64,000 nt of DNA. Source: Gnetum montanum (Eukaryota > Streptophyta > Gnetopsida > Gnetales > Gnetaceae). Of this stretch, positions 45,006 to 56,689 are shown piece by piece; position 1 is the stretch's first letter; every line of letters starts with the position of its first letter. The notes beneath the pieces are model-generated. The model was given only the letters and a program-made list of their open reading frames with translations. It had not been told where the DNA came from and did no database searches. Location: positions 608,551 through 672,550 of the forward strand of contig MNCI01007854.1 in assembly GCA_015680685.1 (NCBI GenBank), read 5' to 3'. The translations under genes and the position numbers were made by a program.

Positions 45006-46450
45006 GGCTTCCAAGAGGTAGAGGTTCACCTGACAGCAAGGTCTATGCAAACTATGATGCAATGCAAGTAGCACCCTGATGCAGTCCCTTCTAGTAGGCA
45101 TTTAGACATTCTAGTAGGGAATAATTGCTCTGAGCTTATGGAATCTAGGAGATAAAGGGTCATTTAGTTGCAAGGTATAAGTAAGCTACAAGGTAATGTA
45201 GCTAGCACCCTCCTATAGTTCCAATTTGAGGGTACTTAAACCTTTTGATAGAGAGAAATTGTTTGGAATTTGAAGCCACTAGAAGGTAGAGGATCATCTT
45301 GAAGGTTGAAAATCATCTGAAAGGCATTAATACCTTTCAGTAAGGAATAGTTACTTCGAGCTTATGGCATCTGAAAGGAAAAGGGTCATTCGACTGTAAT
45401 GTCTAGGTAAATTGCAAGGTAATATGGCTAGCACCCTTCCACACTCCCAACTGGAAGGCACTCAAACATTCTAGTAGGAAGAAATTTCTTGGAGTTTAAG
45501 GCCTTCAAAGGGCAAAGGATCATACAAGTGGCTGAAAATCACTTAAAAAGCATCTAGACCTTTTGGTAGGGAATAACTACTTCAAGCTTGTGGCATCTAG
45601 AAGGTAGAGGATCATTTAGTAATAACATCTAGGTAAGCTATGAGGTAGTGCAACTAGCACCCTCTTGTAGTCCCAACTAGAAGGTACTCACACCTTCTAG
45701 AAGGGAGCAATTGCTTAGAGTTTGAGGTGTCTGAAAGGCACAGGGCCATCCAGAAGCCAGAGGATCAACTGGAAGGCATTTAGTCCTTTCGATAGGGAAT
45801 AATTGCTTTGAGCTTATTGCATTCAAAAGGTAGAGGATCATCCAACTACAAGGTCCAAGAAAGCTGTGAGGCAATGCAATTAGCACCCCCCATAGTCCCA
45901 ACCAAAAGGCACTCAAACCTTCTAGGAGGGAGCAATTGCTTGGAGTTTGAGGCTACCAAAAGACAAAGGGTCATTCAAAAGGCTAAAGATCATCTAGAAG
46001 GCATTTAGAAATTTTGGTAGGGAATACTTACTTCAAGATTATGGTATTCGAAAGGTAGAGGGTCATTTGGTAGGAAGGTCTAGGTAAACTACGAGGTAAT
46101 GTAACTAGCACCCTTCTACAATCCTAATAGGAAGGCACTCAAACCTTCCAAGAGGAAGCAATTGCTTGGAGTTTGAGGCCACCAAGAGGCAAAGGATCAT
46201 CCAGAAGGCTTAAGATCAACTAAAAGGAATTTATACTTTCTAGTAGGGAATAATTACTTAGAGCTTGTGGCATCTAGAAGGTAGATGGTCATTCAATAGT
46301 AAGTTTCAAGTAAGATGTGAAGCATTATGACTAGCACCCCCTTGTAGTCCCAATTGGAAGTCATTCAAGCCTTATGGAAGGGAAAAATTGCTTGGACTTT
46401 GAGGCTTCTAGAAGGAGAGGGTCATCTAAAAGGTTGAAGATCATTTACAA
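45005..46450 (+). repeat. Tandem satellite, 226-bp period
   Basis: The marker gaata[ag] recurs at 45,119, 45,345, 45,571, 45,797, 46,022 and 46,248, giving spacings of 226, 226, 226, 225 and 226. Each unit is itself two-part: 'aattgctt.gagctt' (first part, 133 bp) and 'caattgcttggagtttgagg' (second part, 93 bp). About six full units plus partial ends; copies are roughly 80-85% alike by eye. No coding capacity. Confidence 0.92.
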
Positions 46451-47270
46451 TTAGAAAATACAAACTTCAATTTCAACAATTCCACACGTTTTTCTGTTTC
46501 TAAAATGCTATCATTGTCTATAGGCAACATCTTTGCAAATTTTATCAATTTATTTTTATGTTTATGAATTTTTGTTTTTCATTGTACATCGAATTTATCT
46601 TTGTCCACCTCCATATATTGATTTGTATTCTCCACCTTGTTCACCTTATTAGTGATAGATCTTTGGCTAGTTGATCCTAATGTCTTCGATGTCATTCCAA
46701 GATCTGAAGCATCTTCCTAGCTAGGGAACTGATGTGGCTAGAATGAATATAGTTCCACAAGAACACATGAATTGTAAAACTCATCTTGGAAGAAGAACTT
46801 GAATGTATTGGTAAGATCCTTCACCTTAATAAGAGCTTTCATTGAGTACTTGTAAAAATGGCCAAGGCAAAACCATTTACACTCATAAGATATACTAAAA
46901 GAAAATACCTTTGAAACCTTGTACCAAGTGTTTGACCTCAAACTATTTTAACTTTGCAAAACATATTAATCTTCCTTTTCCATGACTTGGACATAGTCAA
47001 CATTAGATATTTGTAAAGTCTTTTCCCATGACTTCTTACTAAAATCTCTATCTTTCTTATTTATGAAATATCCTATAGCTTTAATTCTTGAATTATGCCA
47101 ATAATATAGTTATACCTTTGTTAAGCTCCATATAAGCCAACTGATCTTTTGGTATTTCATGTTTCTTATACCTCTTAAAAATTTACCCTTTAAAAATCCA
47201 TGGTATGACTCAAAAACATTATTTATGTGTTGTGCACGGGGAACATCATGGAATGCTTTAGGCCACATTC

Positions 47271-47378
47271 CTATAAACAAAAGATTAAAGAAAAAAATAA
47301 ACAATAAACAAATGGGAAAAGAATATATGATTGTGAATATGAAATTTTATGTAATGATACTAAGAAATAAAAACTCAC
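47271..47378 (-). other. Intron 3 of the MULE-type gene
   Basis: Minus strand gtgagttttt ... tttgtttatag, 108 bases with a long T-rich tract before the acceptor. It joins 'NQDEF' to 'RMWPKAF' in frame. Confidence 0.72.
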
Positions 47379-47628
47379 TAAATTCATCTTGATTCAACCA
47401 CTTTTATTTTAAGTATTTAATGAATTCTAAGTTCTATTGAAACTTGTCAATAAATTTGTCTATTTCCACAATAACATCTACAATATTTTTGCATTCATTT
47501 ATAATATGATTAAGATGGTTATCCATTGCTTTTCTCTAATTGGAATATCTAACTTTGGTTTGCAAGTTCTTTCTCCATGCCTTGCAAAATGCCAAATGCA
47601 TAAAAAAATTTTGCTCCCAAAAATAGAT

Positions 47629-47719
47629 CTAATAAATTCTCAAATTTTAGCAAATGTTAAGATATCTCAAACCAAGGTATCATGATTTCAAATATGTTTT
47701 CAAATGCCTTAAAAATTAC
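47629..47719 (-). other. Intron 2 of the MULE-type gene
   Basis: Minus strand gtaattttta ... aatttattag, 91 bases. It joins 'NTVR' to 'SIFGSKIFLCIWH' in frame, matching the family's continuous segment. Confidence 0.65.
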
Positions 47720-47903
47720 CTCACTGTATTCATATTTGGCTTTGAGTCATCTAGCATGAAAGCATTTACTGTCCAATTAGGCTCCTTAGCCTTCCCTCTT
47801 CAATGAAGCTTTGAAAGCCAACCTCTTATATTAGTTTTAGTGCACTATGATGATATAACCCATGCAACTAGAAGTCCATTATAATATGAATCAAAAGCCA
47901 TCA

Positions 47904-48022
47904 CTGTAAAAAGATGGAATTGCAAAGAGAACCACTTTTTTATAATTAGTTAATGTATAATTCTACTATGACATCCATAATTTTTAAAATGGAATAATAG
48001 CACTTATTATTGGAACTTACAC
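47904..48022 (-). other. Intron 1 of the MULE-type gene
   Basis: Minus strand gtgtaagtt ... ctttttacag, 119 bases. It joins 'NTKKH' to 'VMAFDS' in frame, as in the family; the unspliced sequence has stops. The 3' end has a pyrimidine tract. Confidence 0.65.
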
Positions 48023-48409
48023 CATGTTTTTTAGTGTTGAAAGTGGAATCCATTGCAAGGATACTACATTGAGATAGAGCTATTATCTTTTTGAGCATCC
48101 AAGGTGATTGTAGCTTGATGATCAATGGGACACCTTGTTCTTGGTTCTCTTCTTGGTAGTAAAGGAAAAAAATCACTAGTCGCTTGGTACCATAGCTGGG
48201 TATTGATTTTATCATGCTCACTTTTCTTGTAATTAGGGGTTACATTTTTGTAAATGTTGTAGATGTATTTTTAAATAAGAAATATATTTCTATTTCTTGA
48301 TAGCCCAAACTCTTATCCTCCCTTAAAAAGATCTTTGATATACCTCTCATAGATGAGATATGTTGGTAATCCTTCTTTCCATAAACACACTATCTTTTAA
48401 CACATCTCA

Positions 48410-49100
48410 CAATAAATAATCCAAAAGAAAAAACATTCAAATTTCTCCCAATCTTGTTGCTGCTACCTATTCACTATCAATTCGTTGTGGACGCTGCTGC
48501 AACATTGCCCATAGTCATTTCTAGATGAGGGAAGAAGAGAGAAATGTAACTACTAGCATCACCTTTTGTTTTCATGTCTTTGTGTATAGGAGAGAGAAAA
48601 TAGAATTGTAAAAGCTATCTACCACCTTGATGTGGCCACCACCACTACTTGACCACCATCGTCTAGTGTGCCATGTGTGTGTGTGTGTCAGAGAAGGAAG
48701 GTTGTCGCTATCAACCACTAACTATGGAGGCCATCGTTTGCATGTACAACTATGTGAGTTGGTTGCAATGCCACTGCAATTGGTAGAGAAAGAAAAATAG
48801 AAAATTACCATGCATGTTGGTTGCAATGTCAGACACCATCTGCCATTATCAACTGTGCATGGAGAGAGAAGCCATTGTTAGCCACCTTTAGTCAACCATG
48901 CATAGAGAGAAACGACACATGCACTTGTAGATCCTGCAGCTTCCACGTCGTTTGCTGCTATCAACTGTTGTTGAGGAGAAGATAAGGACTTCAAGAACCC
49001 TTTTCTTGTGTGTTGTCTATCGCTAATGTACATGCATAGTTGTTGTATGCTTCTCTACTGCCAGCCACCAGTACGTCCATCATGTTATTTGTGACCTACT
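48410..49100 (-). repeat. Inverted copy of repeat at 29.8-30.36 kb
   Basis: The minus strand of 48,410-48,600 matches 30,130-30,360 in order; a weaker match continues to about 48,850 (against about 29,830). Contains a gtgtgtgtgtgtgt microsatellite at about 48,672. Confidence 0.6.
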
Positions 49101-50355
49101 TGCTGATATGCTATCGGTGTCTTTACGTCTAGAGAGAAGGCCCTCCTTAGTATCTACTATCTCCTATGAAAATGGAGAGACTAAGAGATTTTTGCTGCTA
49201 GTTTTAGGGTTTACCATCCATCACAGTGTCTGCATCATTATTGATGTGCCACCTATCACCATCTGCATGTCCAGAGAAAAGGCCACCACTTTCGCTTGCT
49301 CACTGTCTTCCATTTCCTGCCGCACATGCACTGTCTATGTCTGCATGCATCACATGCATTCTATAGTCTACGTGTGTGGTTTTTCACTTCTAACATTCGT
49401 CATTTGACCTGCAATGCATAGTGCATCACCATCTACATGCTTTGAATCTTAGAGAAGAGGCTCTACCCCTTGCTAGTTACAAGCTCTGGCTCCACTACCA
49501 TCCTAGGATCTGATACCTACAAGGTTCATAGTAGCTTAAGGAAAAAGAAAATATCCTTCATCCACCAACTGTTGTCCACCACCCATTGTAATCACTACCA
49601 TTCTCCCCTATAACGTCCATCATTCGAGAAACACCCATCATGATTGTCACCTGTGTCTTACTGGTCATGTGCCATCTTATCAATCTGTCGATAATGTTTG
49701 TACTGGTTTGATTAGTTCAAATTTATTTCATTTATTCTTTACATATGACTATAGTTATTGTAATATGGATTTGAGGTGACAAAAATTTAGTAGAGGGAAG
49801 GTAATAGAAAGGGTGTTTCTTTTTGCTTTTTCCTAGGTTATGTTATTCTAATTTAGTTTTGTTAAAAACTTCATTTATTTTGTATCAAAGCTTGCTTTAG
49901 AATATCACTATCAATAATTTTCCTTTTTAAATCTCAAACATTTTTAAGACAAAATCTTGAGTATTAGAGCGTTAAAACCAAAATTTTGTTAAAATTTTAA
50001 AGCTTTAAAGTTTGGTAAAAACATGTCATGTTGAGCTTCCAAACTTTGGTGGTTTGAATTAAGGAAGAAAGAAGAAAGTTTCATGAGAATAAGAAGAAAA
50101 TAAGGTTTTTATTTATAATTAAATATGTTATAATTGATTAATTCTTTTTTTTTTCAAATAACTAGATTGAAACATGCCTCAGAGATGGCATATTTCAAGG
50201 CTTCAAGGAGCTCTTAAGACTTCTAAAATTGCAAACTCTTAAAAACATATTATAAATCTCTTAAGGTAAAGCAATGGAGTTTATTTCCAGCTTTTCCATG
50301 AGTAGTCATGAGATTTTGAATCAACTCCAAATTAAAGTATAGGTAAACCTATTAT
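49100..50355. other. Non-coding DNA
   Basis: No gene supported. A 99-codon open frame at 49,108-49,407 has no recognisable motif and lies in repeat-like sequence rich in 'caccatc/ccacca'. Confidence 0.4.
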
Positions 50356-50360
50356 ACAAT
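50356..50360. repeat. Target site duplication of element E, left copy
   Basis: acaat directly before the LTR; the right copy at 63,799-63,803 is acaac (four of five identical, the difference a C/T transition). Confidence 0.7.
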
Positions 50361-51302
50361 TGAAGAGTGGCAAGGTACCGCTACGCCCAACCATATGAAT
50401 CACGAAGTGATCACATGTGACTCGGTCAAATTCCATGAACTTTATCATTTGCAACACACTAGCCCTTTAGGAAGTGAATCTAACCTTTAAGTTAATAATT
50501 TTCCTCCCAATTACACTTGTGACATTCATTGATATGGTTAAGCGTAACTGAGGCATCCAGTTTTTATCATTTTGTATTTTATGTTTTGGGTGCTTGAAAT
50601 GTAGGTAAAAGGAATTTGATTAACTAATCTAAATTAATTAATTAACTACTATTTAACTAATCCTAACATAAGTATCTATTCCCACTTTCTATACATGTCT
50701 TGAACCCATGTATCCACTACTGGATGACCAAATGCTACGCTACTGGGTGTACCAAGTGGTAATGCTATTGGGATTACCAAGTGAATACGTGTTATGCTCA
50801 AAGTTGTCATACTTATGTATTTAATCTATCTAGCTTAATAATCTCATTAACTCAATTGCTGAAAAATAATTGTGAAATAATTAAGAATAATTAAAAAATA
50901 ATTGAAAATATTGAATGCATAAATAAAAGAGCTAATCTATCCAAAGTGCTGCAAGTTTTATCAGAAAGCTCGTCTTTATTGTCGCACACACTGTTATGCT
51001 CAAGGACAACAATGCTCAAATAAAGATCCATACAATCAATGACTCTTGCTATGGGCACTTGGGGAAAAAATCCTAACTTTCAAATGGAAAAAATGCAAGA
51101 GCTTGATTGCAATTGAAATTTGAACTCTCCATAAATGCAGCTGGTATGCATGTATTTATAGGCGATGGATAGACATCATGTTGATGAGGCATTATTGATG
51201 TAGGTTAAGATGTGTTGACGAGTCCTTGTGGACAAGGCCTTGTTGACATGGTCAGCTACATCAACGAGGCCTCGTCAATGTAGCCAACGAATGGTGACTC
51301 AT
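50361..51302 (-). repeat. 3' LTR of element E
   Basis: 942 bases, from tgaagagtgg to ...gactcatca. U3 (right end) holds an array of 'aaggcctcgt.gac' units at about 51,185-51,290, and a TATA box reading tataaata (minus strand) lies at about 51,153-51,160. A polyadenylation-type aataaa (minus strand) is near 50,975. Confidence 0.9.
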
Positions 51303-51315
51303 CATACCCCCATGA
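51303..51315 (-). other. Polypurine-tract-like end of element E
   Basis: Minus strand gtcatgggggta abuts the TG of the 3' LTR; the G5 run fits a plus-strand primer. The equivalent site in D is 20,140-20,153. Confidence 0.6.
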
Positions 51316-51524
51316 CTGAATGAAAACTCGTCCTTGAGTTTTTTTACAAAATTGGAAAGGTATGGGATTATTGATTGAATTTTCTTTCAACAAAACAAAC
51401 TTAATTGACTTGATAAAAAAATGGAGTGCCCAAGTGTACAAATCAACACATTACAAAAATGGTGGTGTTCAAGATAAAAAATTGGACACATGTTCCTTGA
51501 TGATGTGAAGCTTGTTGGAGAAGA

Positions 51525-54380
51525 TCAAACTATCCCAGGCGGTGGTGGTTCTTGAGGCTCTGAGGGATCTCCATCAACTTCATGCATTGGCAGTGGTTGA
51601 GGCTGTGGTTGTCCTATTGCTACTACAGCTTTAGGTGGGAGGCAGAAAACATCTAGCAGTGCTTTCATTTTCTCCTTCTTACTCTTATGATCATGTACCA
51701 TCCATGTAGCTTCCCCAATGTGGGTTGGAATGGGCACCTCCCAAGAACACGAGATTGCTGGAAACAACTCCTTAGCATTGAAAAACCAGGAAGTGAACAA
51801 TTTGTGTTCAATGTCAAACACTTGCACTATGTTCTTTAGCTCCTAGTAGGCATTCATCCATTTGGCTAGGTCCTCGAAGATGGATTGTTGATCTATGAAT
51901 CACTCTTTGAGGACTTCAAGTTCAATGTTAGTAGTTTCAAGCTTTTGCTTGGTATCCTTGTGGTGTTTGAACTTGGCCTCATATAGCAAATACTAGCTAG
52001 CCACCTACTTCTCCAATTCTAACCACGGTCATATGACTGTTAGCATTGCTAGTTTTTTGTAATGAAGATAGGCCAACTCCATATACTTTGTCATTTCTTC
52101 AATCTACAACTCCTTTAAGTAGATCTCCACCTTGTTGTAGGCATCAATCCCATCAAGGATGAGCTACCACATTTCTATTCCTTGCTAGAGTTATTGGAGG
52201 GCTTCATTTACCTTAGCCTTTGCCATCTAGATTTCTTTTTCATTAATTTTCTTCTACAAGCTAACCTAGTCCCTGTAGTGATTTTTCACCCTCTCAAACT
52301 TGAGAGCTTCGTTCTTCCATGTGGAAATTTTGATGGTAGACTTTTGTCACAAGGTGCGTACCTCCTCCATTGATAGATTTTGGTTCTCCATGGTCAATTT
52401 TCTTAGTTCAGTGTTGATTCTGAAAAGCTACTCCTACTGTTGATGAATGAATTCCTGCATTTGATCTCTTTGAACATCAACATTTTGTAGGCGTTGATTT
52501 TGCATGGTCAGTGCCTCATTTTCTTGGCACATCTGATTCAAGTTCTTTTTAATTGAATGCATCTTAGTTTCTGCCATGGACTATTTGAAGATGGTCATTA
52601 CTACTTTCTCCTTAGCCTTTTGAAATCGTTCTTGAAGCTATTTGATAGCTTCATCTCTTATTGTTGCCAGGCTGAGGATTGTTTACTCTACAAGTTGGAC
52701 ATGAAGTTCAACAACCTCTATGGCTAAGTGTTGATTTTGCTCTTGGGCTATTTCTAGTTGCCCCTCCAAAATGATGCATTTGCCCCTTGCATTCAGTAGC
52801 TTTGACTAGGTTGCAATGATGTTTTTTGGAAGATTAAAGATATCCAAAGTTGGTTGCTTGGTTCACACTAGTCGTTCTAGTAGTTGTTCATGCTAGGCTA
52901 TGTTCAATTTCCCAGTGACCATGCCTGGGAATGTTTGTACATCTTGGAGTGCAGATACATCTGGTACAGCTACCATCGATGCATTCAATGCTTCAGTTAC
53001 ATAGTGAACTACCACTTCTGCCATAATTTTTTACCCTTGGTGCTACATCACTAAGATAGTTGCCTCTTCACCTTCCTCCAACCTCATCGAGAAAGTGGCA
53101 GCATTCCCAGAGATTTCTAGGAATAGATGATGTGTTGCTAATGACACCATCACCTCCTGAGCATTAGGATCCAACCTCGAAGGTAGTTGCATTCTTCAGG
53201 AAGAGAAAATGGAACCACCCCTCTCCATCTAACTAACTATTTGAGCCACCTCATTAAGGTGACTCGTTGCTAGCCGATACACAAATGGATCCACCCCACT
53301 CGTTCTTGCTTGCTACTCTTGTTCACTCATGAGTTGCTCTAAAATTTGTCATAGAAGCTTAAGGACTACGCATGCCTCCAATGTTGTCTCCTAAGTGGGT
53401 TGTGGTGGTGATATTTCCTCTTCTTGGATGGTTGCTAGCATTTTATCCTTCATGATTTCTGTCCATGAGGCCAAGGGAGTATGCCTAAGAGTGTCATTGG
53501 AATAGCAAACAATACTTTCCATCTTATCAAGTTTTCTTATAAGGCATGGAAAGGGTAGGGTCCTCCTTCCACGTTCGTTCTTCTTGAAACGCTTCTCAAT
53601 CTCCAAATAAATTAGTTATGGAAGGGTAACGGAAAATTTCCCACTTAGAGTGGTGCATGCATGAGCGAAGAACGCAGTCACCTCATTTGGCCTCATTATT
53701 GGATTGATGTGATAGGTTGCAATCTTGAAATAAATTTTCTCCACTGATGTGAGTGTACCATACTCTTTACAGTCCATCCCATAATATCACTTAGTCCACT
53801 CCCTTTTTGCCTTAGGGTTGCCTTTTGTTGATATTTTCACTAGCTATGTTCCAATGTTAGGAAACCCCAGTGCTTGTGCAATGGCCTCCATCGAGTAGGA
53901 CACTTGAACGTCCTTGATTTTTACAATAGACCCTAGCCTTCAACTACTCTAGAAGAGATAGGCCTCTCTCATGTACCACTCCCCACTAGTCGTGATGATT
54001 GGCCACATGGGAGAGGTTTGCAATTGTGTTCTAACATCCTCTGGAGCCTTCTCCAAAAATGGCCCAAAGTTTATTTCTTGAAGAATTGATCTTTAGATCT
54101 CTTGGGACTTGATGATGTCTAGGTAGGCTTGATTCAGAGTGACCTCAAGCCTAGGCACAAGTCTAGGTACTTCTCCTCGTTGAGATTGTTCTGTAGGCAC
54201 TTCTTCTTCTAGAATTTGTCGAACAGATTCCACTTCAGGCTCCTCACGAAGAGGTCTCATTGCATGGGTTACCTCTTGTTGTTCTTGGCCTTGTTCTTCT
54301 TGGCCCCTTCTAGCTCTAGGTTGTTTCTCCCATGGTTGTGAGGGTTCTCCTTCTTACAGGTGCTTTTGTTTGGGTGACAT
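51525..54380 (-). pseudogene. Extra ORF of element E, 952 codons, env-position
   Basis: Starts at an ATG (complement 54,378-54,380; N-terminus MSPKQKHL) and runs in a single frame to a stop at its left end. It is interrupted by roughly 35 in-frame stops, but the Met, the open run at 53,391-53,606 and the last codon share one frame. Residues 1-80 are Gln/Glu/Arg-rich. Residues about 85-260 include 'VQVSYSMEAIAQALGFP' and 'INPIMRPNEVTAFF', resembling the putative plant transposon protein domain (V.V.YS..AI...LG.P ... P....NEVT). From about residue 490 to 845 the sequence is Gln/Glu/Lys/Leu-rich with heptad-like spacing ('LEIAQEQNQHLAIEVVELH', 'NTELRKLTMENQNLSMEEV'), so a coiled coil is likely. 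The C-terminus is Pro-rich. The position between integrase and 3' LTR is that of the env-like gene of Athila; I see no convincing signal peptide or membrane span. Element D lacks it. Confidence 0.75.
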
Positions 54381-55165
54381 CTACAATCACAATAGAACTA
54401 TGGATTAGCAATCATTATGTAACCTTAAAATAATTAGGATATCTTAACTCTTGAGGGTAGTTACACTTGGCTAAGTTGTGATTATGGCTAATTTAATTAA
54501 CTTAATTATTATTTCTATTTATGCCTTATCATTGATAAATCATCTTGAAGGTTGTTAGAAGGGTTAACTTGGAAAAAGTTTATGTTTATGTATGATTCAA
54601 GTTACTAAACCTAAGGGGAGTTAGAAAAAATTTTCAAAAATTGCATCAAAAACCTTAAGATTTGTGGTCCCCATGATAAAGATCTTACCTCTAGTAAGTG
54701 CAAGATTGAAAAGTGGAATTTGGACAAACAATTTGAAAGTTATGGACTCTGGAAGGTTTTGGGCTCTGAAAAATTGTAAAAATTCCCCGTGTGTTATGAG
54801 AAAATGATAAAAAATTCCAAAGTGTTCAGTGGTATATATAGTATTTTTATATTGTGTTGATGAGGCCTTGATGATGGGGCCTTGTCGATGGGGTTGGATG
54901 CGAAGACAATGCCTCAACGATGCAGTTGTTGACCACCATTGACTTTCATTGACTTTGGTCAAACTTTCAAAATACAAGGAATTTTTTGATGAAATTGGGG
55001 TCAAATGAAAGCTTAGAAGACCAAGAACAGTATGAAATCATGAGAAGAGGACCTTGAAGTTTATAATGTTAAAAAAATGAAGAAAATTTGATTTAATGGA
55101 TGAATGTGATGAAAGATTAAGGAGTGTTGAGCGATTGATACAATGGAAAACATGAAATATAAGAT
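54381..55165. other. Non-coding spacer in element E
   Basis: Between the extra frame's start and the conserved 3' non-coding block. A 127-codon minus-strand open frame (54,621-55,004) shows no family features. It could hold the promoter or splice acceptor for the extra frame. Confidence 0.4.
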
Positions 55166-55169
55166 TGTA

Positions 55170-56650
55170 GCAATGTTAAAGGTAATGAACCTTAACTAAT
55201 CAAGCCAAAAGCTATGTAAGTGGATCCTCCCCATACCAAGCTCATACCCTTTTTTCCCTTGCATAACCTCAACTAAGGAGTCCATGGATCCCATAGTCGA
55301 TTTAATGATTTAATGATCATGACAAGTTAAGGACCAACCTAAAAGAATCCACTCAAGAATCCCAATACATTAGACTAATACATAGAACATAACATAGAAC
55401 CCAGTAGAGAGGTGAGTTATGGCAGCATGGATGGATGATAGAGAAGGTGGAATGGAGTTCCAAATTAAGGTCATAAAAAGTCCCTTGTGGAATTGTGGTT
55501 AAAATGACCTAAGAAGTTCCATCCTTAGTCCAAACCAAAACCATATGCTTTCAATGACTTTGCATCACCACTCTAAGATTGATCCATCCACTTGAGATAC
55601 AAGAGTGTCCCTACAAGACAACCACCATTCCACAAAGAGGGGAGAGAAGTAGGAAGTGAGAGGGGACCTTCAGGCATAGGCGTATGTCTTTCGAGTCCCA
55701 TAACCAGTGCTTATAACCCTTTTATTTGTCCAAGGGGTGTGCTTTGAATTTTCATTATTTTTGTTTTTTTTTTATTTTTGAAATGGCAACCACACCATGC
55801 AAGGACTTATTCATGTCAAAGGGGTATGCTTTGAATTCCCATCATTTTTGTTTTTGTTTTTTTGAATGATGGGAATTAGACCATGCAATGATGTTATTTG
55901 TCTTCCTATCATTGGTGGTATGGAATGGTGAGAAGTCCATGAAAAAACACTCAAGCACTCAAGCAAGAAGATGAGTACAAAGAGTATTAAGTCCCCTTGA
56001 ATTCACACCCTTTACAAACCTTTGGATCCTTCCTAATTCTGAAACTACCAAGGTCACTAATTGATTAAAAGTTTCTTTAATGAAAAAGGGACCTCAAATT
56101 CCCAGAACAAGAAAAACCATAGAGTTCTTTGGCTGGGTGGATGATGTGGACTCACTGCCTATCCCATGAAAAATAAACCATGTCAAAGTCATTAGACATC
56201 AGAATTCAAAAATAGAAACCAGACATTGACAATCACACATTAAACACAAACCATTATTAGTAAACAACAACAGTAGCATTGTGTTCTGCGACAATAAAGT
56301 AGATTTATTAGAAAAATTGAGAAAATATCACACTTAATCAAAAGAAACACAAGAGAAAAAATAAAGTAAAATATATAAGAACGTATAAAATAATCAAGAA
56401 AATTTAAATGTACTAAAAAATGATATAAATTATAAAAACTTAAAAATCAAAAATTTGTAAAAACAAAAATGTGAAAAAAAAGGGTAGAAAAACTAAGAGG
56501 CCATGGTAATGGTTAGCATGGATGGCCATCTCCCCCATGATTGAGTTGGAAGGAGGAGATCCAAAAAATAGAATGTAGGTGTCCATCAGGTGAGGCAATA
56601 TTTACACTAGCCAGTCTTAGTTCCAGGAAAGGTTTAATTTGTTGGATATT
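55170..56650 (-). other. 3' non-coding block of element E, shared with D
   Basis: 55,170-56,030 matches 20,880-21,640 of element D. From 56,030 to about 56,650 it is AT-rich, corresponding to D's assembly gap. A local duplication of 'aaggggt[ag]tgctttgaatt' plus 'accacaccatgcaa' / 'agaccatgcaa' occurs at about 55,733 and 55,819. Confidence 0.65.
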
Positions 56651-56689
56651 GACCAACTGCTTTTTATTTGGGCTGTTAGTTTTGTAATT

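Larger units (their letters stand above)
46450..48420 (-). pseudogene. MULE-type transposase gene with three introns
   Basis: Mutator-like (MULE/FAR1 family) transposase on the minus strand. Exon 1 (from about 48,420 to 48,023): 'PWMLKKIIALSQCSILAMDSTFN', with the first catalytic Asp at 48,048-48,050. Exon 2 (47,903-47,720): 'VMAFDSYYNGLLVAWVISS' and 'AFMLDDSKP' (second Asp). Exon 3 (47,628-47,379): 'IFGSKIFLCIWHFARHG' and 'FIDKFQ'. Exon 4 (from 47,270): 'MWPKAFHDVPRAQHINNV' followed by 'FESYHGFLK' (Glu), 'WLIWSLTKV', then a degenerate SWIM zinc finger 'YECKWFCLGHFYKYSMKALIKV' near 46,800-46,890. Splicing at the proposed sites restores the family order and frame. Stops at Gln/Arg sites and a frameshift in exon 3 show it is dead. 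Confidence 0.82.

Noticed and set aside
49108-49407. 99-codon + strand frame as a gene
   Set aside because: Sits in repeat-like sequence and has no recognisable domain.
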